A DNA stretch of 64,000 nt from Ascarosepion bandense (GCA_037127315.1 JBBBDQ010000913.1:5204001-5268000), one strand, 5' to 3'; positions 40,640 to 51,868 are shown, counted from the stretch's first letter. Program-made: numbers and translations. Notes: generated by a model from the letters alone, not told the origin.

Positions 40640-41610
40640 TTTTCCAGTATGGAATATTTTTGTATTTAAGTAAGGTTTTTATGGGTAGGTTTCTAATCTA
40701 ATTCGGAATGTTAAACTTTGCTTTAGAATTCAGTAGTTTGATCTTTTCTATAGAATTGTTAATTTTTATTTTAGCAGGATAGGGGTGTTCATTCAAGTGT
40801 GGAGTATTATTGTATTTAGGCAAAGTTATTTCTAAAAAATCTAAACTTGTATTTTTTTAGAAGGTAAATGCAAATTTGTATTTTATCAGTTTTTTATAAT
40901 TTATCTAAATTTGTATACCTAATTTTAATTTTGAAGATCGGTTTTTTTCTCTTAATTCTTAATTTTCCATAGATTATACTTTGGAAGCCTGTTTATTTCA
41001 TTTAATTTTTCATTTTATTTATATAGATATTTTTGTGGGTATTAGACCTTACTTTAAGGATTTATTAGATCGATTTTTTCTATAGCATTTTTAATCTTTT
41101 ATAATAAAAATATCTAATCAAATTCCTAGTATTTTTTAGCATGATTGTAGGGTTAGATCTTTAATGTGCTTACAGTTTATTTTTGTGTATGTTATAATTA
41201 TTCTGAAATAGTATATTTAATCTTAATTTTGAATATAGGAAATTGATTCTTTATGGAGTTTGGGAGCCATTTTTTTCGTTTAATTTTGATTTTTCCAGTA
41301 CGGAATATTAAACTTTGCTGTAGAATTTAGTAATTTGATCTATTTAAGTGTGGAGTATTTTGTATTTAGGCGAAGTTATTTATAAAAAATCTGAAATTGT
41401 ATTTTTTAAAAGGTAATTGTAAATTTGTATTTTATCAGTTTTTTATAATTTATCTAAATTTGTATATTTAATCTTAATTTTGAATTTAGGGGATCGATTT
41501 TTTAATTTTTCATAGATTATAGTTTGGGAGCCTGTTTATTTCATTTAATTTTACATTTTATTTATTTAGATATTTTTGTGGGTATTAGACCTTACTTTAA
41601 ATAATCTGAG
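40640..41610 (+). repeat. Diverged tandem duplication, about 540-bp period
   Basis: Block 40640-41060 recurs at about 41280-41610: shared 'ttgatttttccagta(t/c)gg', 'gtgtggagtatt', 'gtattttatcagttttttat' and 'gtgggtattagaccttactt'. T-rich and without coding signs. Confidence 0.7.
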
Positions 41611-41639
41611 ATTACTTCTAATTTATAGAAATTCGAATG

Positions 41640-42760
41640 AAAGTATTGTTTCAACTTTATATAGTAGCAATTTACGCAGCAGTCAAGGGGAATGAATAAG
41701 GAGAGCTTAAGTATTTTCAAGTAAAGGGAAATAACCAAAAAGAAAAATCATTTAAGTTGCTTCCCTTGACACTCAAAGTTTTTTTCGTTTTTTTTTTTTT
41801 TGATCTGCAATTAATCATACGTAAGTTACAAAAGTTAAAATTGTTGAATGGAACGAAAAATTATCAATCCCGGTAACATAGCAAAAAAGAACAATTACAT
41901 TATGCAAATCATTTACATATTTCACTGAACTTACATAAAAAAGTTACATAACGAATATTTTTTTAAAATAACAAGGAAAACTGTTTTTTTTGTACGCAAT
42001 TAAAATGTAATTGGATTATGAAATATAAACAAATAAAAACTATTTAAATATAAATTATACTAAAACCATAGTTGACACCACAATCCGCCACCCAGCAATT
42101 TGCAAGTGTAGTGATTGCAGAAACAGTTTGTGTTTTATCAGCATAAGAAAAATTAAAAATTGATTTATTATACATTTCCCTTCAGTATTACACAATAAGT
42201 AATAATGAAGGTATCAAAAATTTGTTATAATTCACAAACATTCTTAGATTTTTCAGTTTTTCTTAGATGAATTAGAGAAATAATTGTTTTGTTAGTAATT
42301 TCTTCCTTTTTTAGTATACATTCAGTAAGTCTTTCTTTTGTATCTTAGTAATACATCTCAAAGAAATTATTCTATTATTCAAACATATATGCATATAATT
42401 TTGGTAAGCACAGAAATAAAGAAATGTTCACTTATCTGTAGGTGGCAACATTTTATCAAAGACTGTCATGAATGTCTGCTTTCCAAGGTAAAGTCAAAGT
42501 CAAACAACAAAAAAAAAATTTTAGAATTTTTTTTTTCTTTCAGGGATAAAATGCTTGTTGTAATACATCATAGGAAGATCATGTCTTATTAAATTTTTTT
42601 AAATAATATAACTCTTTCTTTCTTTAGTGTTAACTATAATTCTTATCTTGTATTTTTATTGCTTAACATTTAATTTTTCTTTTATTATTATTTTGGTTCC
42701 AGGCTACTACAGAGTCTACGAATAGGAGTTGGAGGTTATTTAGTAATTGATATGTTGCTA
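41640..42760. other. No recognisable gene
   Basis: AT-rich. The frame at 42338-42589 contains a short 'WQHFIKDCHECLLSK' that faintly recalls integrase zinc-finger spacing, too short to call. Confidence 0.35.
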
Positions 42761-42764
42761 TCAC

Positions 42765-43305
42765 TATATAGCTTTGAATCTATCTTAAATGTTTACAAGT
42801 CTACCATTCATCTCAGCTTTGAATATTATTGCCACATCAGATCAGGTGCTCCTGCTATGTAATTAAAGATTCTTTATAAAAATGCAAAAGAATCTGCAAT
42901 GTTATCAGCCCTGACCTGCCATCTTAACTTCAGTCACTTTCTCACCACCATAAAGTATCTTCCCAGTGCCTTTTCTATAAATATTTTCATGGTAATTGTC
43001 CTGATGAACTTTCCTCTATGGTATCTAGACTGTATGAATTTAAGCACAGTACAAGATTGATGCCAAGGTCTTATCAATTTACAGCCGAAATATCTACTGT
43101 ATGAAAACAGCCTTAATTTTTGCTAAAATTTTTCAGTAGTGTAAAATAACCTTTTTTTGTGAAATTAAAGATTTATTTTGTTGGCAAAGTTTCATCCATT
43201 TGCAATTGAAACGCCTAGATTTAACCCTTAGTTCTATGCTAACAGTTTCTTCTCTTAAAACATCTTACTTGTGAAACTCTTCCAGCTTCTTGCTTTCACA
43301 GAAAA
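42765..43305 (+). mobile_element. Jockey/CR1-like LINE fragment, old
   Basis: Degraded translation of the LINE C-terminal region ('KSTIHLSFEYYCHIRSGAPA', 'FPVPFL', later 'LAKFHPFAIETPRFNP'). More diverged than the copies at 37.3, 39.5 and 46.7 kb. Followed by an F1 SINE scrap at 43308-43395. Confidence 0.6.
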
Positions 43306-43394
43306 AAAATGGCAACCTACTGTATGAAAATATTCTGCCTGGTCTGTCATTACTTGAAAAAGACACAGCCACCCAATCATGTATCACTTGACTG

Positions 43395-44195
43395 CCTAAT
43401 CTTGAATCTTACGCATCTTTAAGTCTACCATTTGTTCATGCTTTGAATGTTGCTGCCATATTTGGTCTGCGGCTTCTGCTATGTATTTTGAAATTCTTGA
43501 TAAAATACGAGGAAGAATCTGCTATTTTATTAATCCTGACCTGGCATCTCGGTTTTAGAATCTTTCCCACCACTGTAATATAGTTTCCTTGTGATTTTTC
43601 TATAAATATTTTCATGGTAATTGTTCTGATGAACTTTGTTCTTTGATCAGTCAGTTGAGTGCCATACCTGATACACACTTGAGTGATCTTGTCTCGAAAG
43701 AAGATTATCCCGCAGTAGGTTTCCATTGCTTTCTGCAGTAGACTGATTGCCAGCCAAGGTTACAGAACCCGATCTGTCCTATTATTTAACCCATAACTGG
43801 AGGGAAGAGACAGATTAATGCTTTTCCCAAGGATATTTGTGCATAAGTGAATGCAAAGAATTCAACTGGATATCAAGATTAAAAATTTAACAACATTGGC
43901 AGCAAGGTCTCATTTTATAAATGAAATGTCTAGATGTAACCATAAGTTCCATGCTAACAGTTTCCTCTATCGCACTTTTTGCTTGTGGAACTCTTCCGTC
44001 TTCTTGCTTTCCAGTCAACTTTGGTCATGGAAAATTTCAATGCAATGTCAATCATTATCTGCTGTCTACTTAATTCTTTTTCTTTTATTGTTCTCTTTCC
44101 TTAGTAATGATTTCTTTTTCACATATCATTTCTTACTCAGTAAGCCACTTTTGTCTTAGAGGATTTATTACCTTGCTTGGGTTAAAATGATTCAA
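43395..44195 (+). mobile_element. Jockey/CR1-like LINE fragment split by an F1 SINE
   Basis: LINE coding relic at 43400-43645 ('AAYVLKFLIKYEEESAI', 'FIKFP' type residues in broken frames) continues at 43880-44195 ('LAARSHFINEMSRCNHKFHANSFLYRT'), ending 'ccttgcttgggttaaaatg'. The F1 SINE at 43648-43870 interrupts it. Confidence 0.6.
43648..43870 (-). mobile_element. F1 SINE, 5' truncated
   Basis: From 'tcagtcagttgagtgccata' to 'gaattcaactgg' in minus orientation. Lacks most of the tRNA-like head. It lies within a LINE relic. Confidence 0.75.
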
Positions 44196-44199
44196 AATT

Positions 44200-44670
44200 T
44201 AAGATTAAGCTCAATAAGATAGCTATTAATTGTGGTAGCTTTTTTTCTAAAACAATTTATGTCAGTTACCCCACTTGGCTTTATCAAAAACACACATTAA
44301 GGTGCACTCTTTAAGTCTATAAAAAGGCAAGCACATTCTTTTCATTTAACTCTTGCTTCCAGATGCAGTAGAATGTAGATGAAGAAAGCTGCTGATAGGG
44401 CATATTTGCTTCATTGGTCCTCTGTTAACTGAACTCCCATTCACTCAAATACGCACATATGTATTGCATATGTTTATTTTGCACACAAACACATTCTCAT
44501 AGCTTGTTTCAATGTCTTTTCCTTTCATTTTAATTTGTACACAGGCAATTACTTTTGTTAATACATGCATATAATTGCCATTTGTTTGAAATTCATTGTT
44601 TTGTGTGTCTTATTTTTACCCAGACTTGCATGAGTTCATGATATTGTTTGTTGGACATGTTCCAGGCGCC
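44200..44670. other. No recognisable gene
   Basis: No exon or repeat end recognised. Confidence 0.4.
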
Positions 44671-44676
44671 TATAAA

Positions 44677-44700
44677 TCTAAACTTATTTATAAATGGAAC

Positions 44701-44741
<41 letters not shown>

Positions 44742-45007
44742 CTTACCTATAGACTCCAAAATGGCTGAACTGATTTTCTTGAAAATTTACACAGTTGTAC
44801 TATAAGTACTATGTACTGCGAGTGTTCTTAACTAGGTTTTGTGTTGAGGTACCCCCGATAAATACCGAAAATCAATAATCGAAAAAAAAATCAGTTTATA
44901 GAAGGAGTGGTCCAATTTTAATAACATTTGATACACTCATAAACAAAGACATAAGAAACAATATTCAGAAGTTTCAAGGTTGCAGTTCTTACAATAGTGC
45001 AGAAAAT

Positions 45008-45039
<32 letters not shown>

Positions 45040-45238
45040 GATATATATATATATATATATAAGGCAAGATGTTTTTGTGTGTGTCTGTTTATCTGTCTGT
45101 GTGTTCTTTATACAAATCCACAATTTTTATCTCACCAAACTTCACACACATATTCTTTAGGCTGAGTCTGAACTCCAGGACCATGGATTATTTTTAAAGC
45201 TTTCATTACATCTGAGCAATGCTGGGCTATACTGCTAG
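44677..45238 (+). mobile_element. Helitron-like non-autonomous element, copy A
   Basis: Starts TCTAAACTTATTTATAAATG after an A and ends GCTAG before a T, matching the TC...CTAG ends and A/T insertion site of Helitrons. The copy at 60431-60914 (minus) has the same ends and internal blocks ('gactccaaaatggctgaac', 'ggagtggtccaatttt', 'gaccatgga'). A GT tract (44703-44741) and an AT tract (45013-45061) are internal. No hairpin near the 3' end is clear, so the class is tentative. Confidence 0.6.
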
Positions 45239-45736
45239 TGTCTACTGTAAAAACATATCAAAAGTGTTGATTTTTTTTTTTTTTTTGCACAAATATCATA
45301 ACATCCCATGACAATTGTATAAAGTATACATTTATAGGTGACCTATTTGAAAAGGCTGTTAGAGCTTGAGTTTTGTTTAACGGCATATCAACATCTCTGT
45401 GGGTTATCTAATGCCAAAAAGGTGGGGTTTTAATGTACTTTTTTTAATGTTCAGTTATAGTGAAAAGGTTGAGTTGACTAAATCAATTTTTTATGAATTT
45501 TTTTAAAAAGATTTTTTATTTTAGAAAAACTGAAGAGGTCTTCTAGTTTTGTATTAAAAAATGTATTGCTGGTTAATTTTTTATTCCTTCAAAAATCAAA
45601 AATGTATAATGGCAATTTTTTTTCCCTTCAAAAATCTATTGTTGGTAATATTTTTTTCTTCAAAAAATGCATTTTTCTATAAAAGTCTATTTTTAAGTAT
45701 ATATTTATATAAAAGTCTAATTTTATACTTTCATAG

Positions 45737-46061
45737 TCAGTTAGTTAAGTGCCATACGTGATACACACTTGGGCGATCATGTCTCGAAAGAGATATGACT
45801 GACTGGGCAGAAGATTATCCCGCAGTAGGTTGCCATTGCTTTCTGTGGTAGACTGGTTGCCGACCAAGGCTATAGAACCCAATCTGTCCTGTTATTTAGC
45901 CCATAACTGGAAGGAATAGACAGATTAATACCTTTCCCAAGGGTATTTGCGCGTAAGTGAATGCAATGAATTCGGCTAGAATTCGAACTCGGCTCCCCGA
46001 TTTCTCGTTCCGAGTCGATATCCAATGCATGACAACGCATGTCCTAGACTAAGGTCGAAGC
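45737..46061 (-). mobile_element. F1 SINE with inverted target flank
   Basis: A 10-bp target duplication 'actttcatag' lies at 45727-45736 and 46062-46071. On the minus strand the SINE proper begins near 46040; the extra 19 or so bases up to 46061 are an inverted copy of the host F2 sequence, forming a perfect 21-bp palindrome with it (46043-46063 against 46071-46091). Confidence 0.8.
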
Positions 46062-46091
46062 ACTTTCATAGTGCTTCGACCTTAGTCTAGG
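46043..46091. repeat. Perfect 21-bp inverted repeat, 7-bp loop
   Basis: Arms 46043-46063 and 46071-46091 (outer 'cctagactaaggtcgaag') are exact complements around 'tttcata'. It straddles the SINE/F2 junction. Confidence 0.95.
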
Positions 46092-46449
46092 TGGTTAATC
46101 ACTTGCCCATAGCTGGGACCCTAACAGGTGCTACCATTCCAGGTCATGGTGAACCTGGGAACAACAGCAATTAAGAAATGGTTTCATGATACTCACAACC
46201 TCCCAATCAGAAGCCATGCTGCCAGATGCAGTTAATCATCACACCTAGGACCCAAAGGCTGTTAGAATAATCTAGGACTTACACTGGAAGGAAACTGTAT
46301 ATGGATAAAAAATGAATTCAGTAACTACACAAAAATATAAAAAAGACTAAGAGAATGATATGTCCTTTCTGAATTATTCAACATTTACTGCGAGTCTATC
46401 CCGAGGGAGCTGCGGACTCTACCAGAATTTTTTTTTTTTTTTTGTTTTA

Positions 46450-46614
46450 ATCAGTGGGTAATCTTAACAATATAAGATGCATAGATGACACTGTGATGAT
46501 AGCTGATGCAGAAAGGAAACTACAGAAACTCCTAGACAGGATAGTAAAAGAAAGAGAGAAAAAAAGACTAACTATCAACTGCAAGAAGAGAGAAAGTAAG
46601 AGGTAAAACCCAAG
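46450..46614 (+). pseudogene. RTE-like LINE reverse transcriptase, catalytic region
   Basis: The plus-strand frame reads 'NIRCIDDTVMIADAERKLQK' then 'LLDRIVKEREKKRLTINCKK'. The consensus is NIRYADDTVLIA, so the YADD box is CIDD here. Sequence stops where a minus-oriented LINE begins and resumes at 47939. Confidence 0.75.
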
Positions 46615-46639
46615 ATTTATGAATTACAAATTAGAGATA

Positions 46640-47938
46640 TTTTTTTATTTTTTATTTTTATTATAAGCGTTTCACCCCGAGCAAGGCATGTCACTGCCAC
46701 TACTGCGCAGGGGGCTACGTAGAGTGGAGAAAGGATGATTAAATATAGGAAATGTCAGAGGGTGGGTGATAGGTGGGTAAGGATACTGAGAATGAGGGTT
46801 GGGTAGATGAGAGTGTTCTGAGAATAGTTGGGAGTTAGTGTGATAGGAGGTGTCTATTGACCCTACATTTAAACACCTGGAGATTGTAGCTGTCGGGAAA
46901 GCAGAGTTGTGGAAGGGAGTTCCACAGGCGGGAAGCACGAGAAAAGAAGCTGTTGGAGTAGAATTTACGGTTACATCTTATTTGTTTAACTGTAAAAGAG
47001 TGGGACCTAGTTGCTAATCTAGTATCTCGTGTAAATTCGTGCTTAGGCGGCACCAGCGATCTAAGCTCATCGGAGCAGAAGCCATGAAAGTACTTGAAGA
47101 GGCACAGGGAAGCCACATCACGCCGGTGAGAGAGTGGTTGCAGCCAGTCTGCCAAGTCAGTATCAACCACGTTACAGATCCTCCTTTGTATTTTATCAAG
47201 AAGCCCAAGGAGAGCAGCAGGGGCACCCGACCAGATATGGCAGCAATATTCTATACACAGGCGGATGGTAGATTTGTATATGTGCAGAATAGATTCGGGT
47301 GGGAAAAATTTCCGGGCCCTGCACAGGGAGCTGACTTTCATAGCAGCAGATTTGGCAATGGATTCAATATAGTCATTCCATTTGAGGTCTGCCGAGAGTG
47401 TAAGGCCAAGGAGGCGTAGTATTTTACTCTCTCGGAGGCTAGCCTGTCCCATGCTAATGGGAGGTAGATGCGATTGTTTATGATGGTTAGTTGATAACAG
47501 CTTTGTTTTAGAGGCATTGAAATTTACCAACCATTTCCTACCCCAGGCCACTACGGATTGGAGGTCCCTTTCAAGTACGTCAGCGAGGTTCACTTTGTCG
47601 TCCAGACCTGGTTTCTGATCGATGCGAGAGTAGATTGTTGTGTCGTTGGCATACATGCCAACTTGGGATCTAATGGTGTCAGGGAGATCATTAATGCAGA
47701 TCAGAAAGAGCGTGGGACCTAGGATGGAACCTTGAGGGACGCCCGCGTTCGTATGGTAGTTTTGGGAGGCATGCCCATTTAATACCACCTTCAATGTGCG
47801 GTTAGAGAGGAAAGACTGGATGAGGTCAAACAGATGTCCAGTTATCCCATAGCTCCGCAGTTTGCACAAGAGGCCAGCATGCCAGACCCTGTCGAATGCT
47901 TTGGAGATATCCAAGGCAACGGTTCGGGCTTCACCATT
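46640..47938 (-). mobile_element. Jockey/CR1-like LINE, 5' truncated, inserted in an RTE-like relic
   Basis: The 3' end is 'gccttgctcggggtgaaacg' with an A/T-rich tail at 46640-46665. The 5' truncation is at about 47938. Upstream and downstream flanks are parts of one RTE-like ORF (46450-46614 and 47939 on), so this is a TPRT-type insertion. Contains the longest open frame of the window. Confidence 0.85.
46835..47914 (-). CDS. Non-LTR reverse transcriptase ORF, partial (Jockey/CR1-like)
   Basis: 359 codons open to the stop at 46835. The frame continues upstream of the first Met (residues like GEARTVAL), so the true start is lost. Blocks in order: DISKAFDRVWH (RT motif with first catalytic Asp), LLCKLRSYGI, NAGVPQGSILGPTLFLICIND (motif B), VGMYANDTTIYS (motif C), NFNASKTKLLS, then a C-terminal region with STIRLCIEYCCHIW, RRICNV, RLWNSLPQLCFPDSYNLQ. 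Motif C is YAND where relatives have YADD: one catalytic Asp is Asn, so the enzyme should be inactive despite the open frame. The N-terminal endonuclease is absent. The protein would copy LINE and SINE RNA at a nicked target if intact. Family call rests on recall of consensus motifs. Confidence 0.85.
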   Translation of the reverse strand: MDISKAFDRVWHAGLLCKLRSYGITGHLFDLIQSFLSNRTLKVVLNGHASQNYHTNAGVPQGSILGPTLFLICINDLPDTIRSQVGMYANDTTIYSRIDQKPGLDDKVNLADVLERDLQSVVAWGRKWLVNFNASKTKLLSTNHHKQSHLPPISMGQASLRESKILRLLGLTLSADLKWNDYIESIAKSAAMKVSSLCRARKFFPPESILHIYKSTIRLCIEYCCHIWSGAPAALLGLLDKIQRRICNVVDTDLADWLQPLSHRRDVASLCLFKYFHGFCSDELRSLVPPKHEFTRDTRLATRSHSFTVKQIRCNRKFYSNSFFSRASRLWNSLPQLCFPDSYNLQVFKCRVNRHLLSH

Positions 47939-48835
47939 CTTGTCGAGTGCCTGGTAATCAAGCAGGTGCAGAAATTTAAATATCTGGGAATCGTTTTAAC
48001 AAAGGTTGAAAAATGATGCTGAGATACAAACACACATTGGATGAGTGAAAGACGCATTCCATAAACTAAACAGAATCGTCAAAAGTGCTGAGAAGCAGAA
48101 AACTTTTGTGAGAAACAAAGAAAAAAATGCTCGACTGTTATATGGTATACATCCTTTTGTCTACGGCTATATCGTGTTGAATACACCGGTTCCCGTCCAA
48201 TCACCGAAGTTAAGCAACATCGAGCCTGATCAATTCTTTAAATTGGTAGCTTTTTGGGAATACCAGGTGTTGTAAATGTAAGGACCAAGAATGGTTCACT
48301 GGTCCTACAGGTTTGGGGATTGAGTGCAGGGCTAACAACCCTGCCCCGTAAAAAGCAGCTTATTACAGAAACAGCAACAAAAAGTGGCTGCCCTATGCAC
48401 CATCTGGGTGTGATGGATAAATGATGATGATACATCCTTTTATATGACAGCGAGTACTGGAAAATAACCCCATGGATGGATTAGGAGAAAACCGGGAGCA
48501 GCAGAAATGTGATTCTACAAAAGGATACTGAAAGTTCAATGGATGAAGTGAGTACGAAATTAGAAAGCTGGCAACAAAAAGAAAGCTGATGCTCAGAATC
48601 AGGAAGAGATAGCTTAAGTTCTTCGGACATATGATAAGAAGGCTTGGAAAACTTGACCCTCACAGGACATATTGAGGGCAAGACCAAGAGAGGAAGGCAG
48701 CAAGCCACCAAACTAACAAGCTTGTGTGAATGGATGGCAGAGCTGAGGGTAGAAGCTTTAGCAAAGAAGGGGACAGGAAATTTTAATGAACCATGATCAA
48801 TCGTCCATGTCCTGAAGGGACATGACACACAGTAA
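47939..48835 (+). pseudogene. RTE-like LINE, C-terminal part, split by a 5S SINE
   Basis: It resumes 'ECLVIKQVQKFKYLGIVLT', 'DAFHKLNRIVKSAE', reaches 48158, and continues after the SINE at 48442 with 'NREQQKCDSTKGY', 'RLKFFGHMIRRLGKL', and 'HVLKGHDTQ' near 48830. Several frame breaks. This C-terminus is related to the 13.7 and 17.2 kb fragments. Confidence 0.75.
48159..48429 (+). mobile_element. 5S rRNA-derived SINE, full length (family F8)
   Basis: It starts 'gtctacggctatatcgtg', the 5' end of 5S rRNA, and includes the internal control regions 'cgaagttaagcaacatcgag' and 'ttgggaataccagg' (up to about 48275). The body then includes 'ctggtcctacaggtttgg' and 'ccctgccccgtaaaaagc', and ends 'gataaatgatgatg'. 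A 12-bp target duplication 'atacatcctttt' lies at 48147-48158 and 48430-48441. 271 bp. It has no tRNA-like part, unlike F7. Confidence 0.9.
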
Positions 48836-48849
48836 AATGTATGTATAAA

Positions 48850-49790
48850 AATGTTGCGGGGAATTACCTACACACGAATATGAACTCTACTGGACTACAT
48901 AAATACCAAGAGTTATTTACTCTCAGGGGTAGTAGTAAGTAGCAGCAGCTACGATACTCATTTGTTAGTATGCTGCTTCGGCGCTAAGTACTTTTATACT
49001 ATTTCCTCTGTACACTGTTTCTCGTTTTTGGAATATAATATTGTTTCCAACCGTGTGTTCAAGTCTTTCTTCTGACCATTTTTGCAGGGCCACATAAAAA
49101 AAAAAAAATATTTGTTTTTTTTTGTAAGCTGCAGGTATGATCAAAACAATTTTTAACATCTCTATAAACCACTTTTAATTTTTATCTATTCTTCAAAATA
49201 TAGCCCCTTTGCGGAGGGGAACAGTGTTGCTTTTATCCTTAGATTAGATTGGACATAAAATTAAAGCAAAAATACCAGGTCCCTGTTGATCTGAACTCAG
49301 AACAGCATTGACCCTTTACAATCGTACCAGTTGCAGCACTGGCTACAAGCAAGTGAACAATTTTTATCTCTACTCACACCTATAAATATGCTGTCCTGCT
49401 CTGTGTCATATTTGCCCTTGTTGAGTAATGAAGATTAACTCATCTTGACTTCCCTAAAAGTTTACCCTGCTCTTTTGAATTCAGAAAACCCTAGAAAGAA
49501 AATTACATAAAATTTCCAGCTTCATTGTTAATAACATGTGCGTCAAATGAATTTATAAATATTTAATAATTACCTATACTGCAGTTTCATCAACAAAAGA
49601 ATGAAGAAAATTTAGGGTGATTCGAACGAGTTCATTTTTGCTTTCTTGCTGTATAAAGTTATTAAGTAATAATAACAAAAGAACTATTTTATTTTTATTT
49701 AGAATTATCCACTTGGCAATAAATACTAAAATAATATGAAATAATCATTTTATTTTAAAAAAACTGGGGTGGCCTAATAATTATGGCCGG
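48850..49790. other. No gene; possible Tc1-like terminus near 49765
   Basis: No exon seen. 'ggtggcctaataattatgg' followed by 'ccggtagtgta' at 49768-49797 looks like a Tc1-type terminal inverted repeat, but I find no partner within the window. Confidence 0.4.
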
Positions 49791-49887
49791 TAGTGTATAT
49801 ATATATATATATACATACAAAGTTTAGATATTCCTGAACGGGTTTGTTGCCAGGCATGGCATTTATATGAAAGTCTCAATCTGATGT

Positions 49888-50385
49888 TTGGTTTGATTTG
49901 TTTTATGGCATATCAACCTCAATGAGTCATTTAATACCAATGAGATTTTTACAATAGATTTATATAAATAGAATATACATTCTTTGTAAAGTGAGTTTAG
50001 TTGAGAGTCAGATGTATTGCTGGTAATATTTTTTTTTCCTTCATGTATTTTTGTTGATAACACTTTTCCTTCAAAAACATATTTTTGTTAGTAATATTTT
50101 CTTTCAAAAACGTATTTTCATTGGTCACATTTTTCCTTCAAAAATGTTTTGTTGGTAAAATTTGTTATTGAATAAAGTTTTATTGGTAAATACTTTCATA
50201 GCATTTTGACCTCAGTTTGGGGATTAACTATTTACCCATAGCTAAGACCCTAACAGGTGCTACCACTCTGAGTCAGGGTGGACCTGGGAACAACAGCAAT
50301 TAAGAGGTGATTCCTTGCTCCTCACAACCTCCCAATCAGAGGCCTTTCTGCCAAATGCAGTTTACGGTTATATCCAGGACCCTTA
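49888..50385 (-). mobile_element. SINE F2 copy
   Basis: From 'ttgttttatggcatatcaac' to 'gccaaatgcagtttacgg' in minus orientation, with the 'acctcagtttggggat' midpoint. Near full length. Confidence 0.75.
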
Positions 50386-50479
50386 ATCTGATGAGGATAT
50401 TTAAGAATATGACTTGAATTTTCAGAATCATGTTTTGGTTTTGCAGCAATTGGCAGTGTTGGGTGAAACTATTCTATGT

Positions 50480-50612
50480 TCAATATGAGTAAGCAGTCTA
50501 ATGGATAACAGCTCTGAATGGGAAATCAGAGAGCCAAGTTCTAATTCCAGTTAGGTTCATTACATTCACATGGGCAAACAACCCAGGTAATTAGCGAGAT
50601 TTGTATCAGTAA
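50480..50612 (+). mobile_element. F1-related tRNA-like SINE head
   Basis: 'agcagtctaatggataac' and 'gagccaagttctaattcc' fit A and B boxes of the F1 type, then 'gttcattacattcacatg'. The central block is absent. Confidence 0.55.
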
Positions 50613-50651
50613 ATCATTATTAACTTCTTACAATCTAAAAGAAATATTCTA

Positions 50652-51030
50652 GTCATGGGTATGACAATAAACTACATCTGCCAACAAGACCTGTGATCTG
50701 GAGATTGGAGGTTTTAAGGAGCATGAAACCACCTCTAAATTGCTGCTGTTCCTCAATCTACCCTGACCCAGGATAGTAGCACCTGTTATAGTCCCAGCCA
50801 TTGACAAATTGTGAATCACCAATCAAAGACAAAACACTATGAAAGTTATAGTAAAAATACAACCAATAGATTTTTATATTAAAAAAATTATCAATGATAC
50901 ATATTTATAGAAAATTAATAACAAAATGACTAGCAACAAACTTTATTTGTATTAGAAGCCATAAAACTGTCTTCAGCATTAAATAATCCATAGATGTTGA
51001 TATGCCGTTAAACAAAATCAACCAATCAAA
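50652..51030 (+). mobile_element. SINE F2 copy
   Basis: Starts 'tgacaataaactacatctgc' and ends 'gatatgccgttaaacaaaatc' with 'aaccaatcaa'. Plus orientation, diverged. Confidence 0.7.
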
Positions 51031-51099
51031 AAATATTCTCTAGCTTTCAACAACTTGCAAAAGGTTGAAAAGAAAAAATAAATTGGTCAAAATAATTTT

Positions 51100-51625
51100 T
51101 TTATAATCATTTCACCCCAAGCAAGGCTGGACCGCCACTAGTGCACAGGGGATTAAAGTGAGAGAAAAAAACATGATACAGGGTATGTCAAATAAAAGAT
51201 AAGAGAAAGATGAGAATAAAGGGGATAGAAAATGACAATTGAACTTTTAAAAATTGTTTCCCTTATAGCTACAAACAGAAGAGAGTTCCTCAAACAGAAA
51301 GTGTGAGAAAAGAAACTATTAGAGTAGAAGAGGAGTTACATTTACCTATTTCAATAGTAAAAGGGTTGGAAATTGATGCCAATCTAGTAGCTTACATAAA
51401 TGCATGCGGTTGGGGCACCCACAAAATGAGTTTGTCAAAGCAGTAGCCATTAAAATACTTGTAGAAAAGACATAGGAAAACTATATCACCTCAGTGAAAA
51501 AGTAACTGAAGCCGAGTCACCAAGTCCAGATCAATTATATTGTAGAACTTTCTTTGGATTTTATTGAGAACCTCAAGGTGGACAGCAGGAACACCCGACT
51601 AGAAATAGTAGCACAATTCATGAGA
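51100..51625 (-). mobile_element. Jockey/CR1-like LINE 3' fragment
   Basis: The 3' end 'ccttgcttggggtgaaatg' with an A-run is at 51103-51128. Upstream, minus-strand, worn coding for the LINE C-terminus (FPTLLLK, LLDSLTLVQ-type blocks) extends to about 51610. Confidence 0.6.
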
Positions 51626-51816
51626 TCAGGAAACCAATGAAAAAAAAAAAAAACTGATGAGAGCCATGAAAAGTGTGCCTATGTTATTGACATTGGAATA
51701 TTTTTTATACTCCAGTATTTGTCAATACTTCTGAGATGTGGTTGTATTTGCACTTTTTTCATACTTCTATTATTTACACAAATTTTCATTCCTTGATTAA
51801 AAATGTGGCACTACTT

Positions 51817-51824
<8 letters not shown>

Positions 51825-51868
<44 letters not shown>

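Larger units (their letters stand above)
45368..46258 (-). mobile_element. SINE F2 copy split by an F1 SINE
   Basis: F2 sequence runs from 'gagttttgtttaacggcata' at 45371 to 45736 and resumes at 46062, ending near 'gccagatgcagttaatc'. The F1 SINE at 45737-46061 interrupts it. Confidence 0.75.

Noticed and set aside
42429..42510. Short exon or integrase zinc-finger piece ('WQHFIKDCHECLLSK')
   Set aside because: Too short, with no flanking integrase or LTR sequence.
48159..48275. Functional 5S rRNA gene
   Set aside because: The internal part is degenerate, a SINE body follows and a 12-bp target duplication bounds the unit.
49768..49797. Complete Tc1 element
   Set aside because: Only one terminus is visible and no transposase sequence lies within reach.
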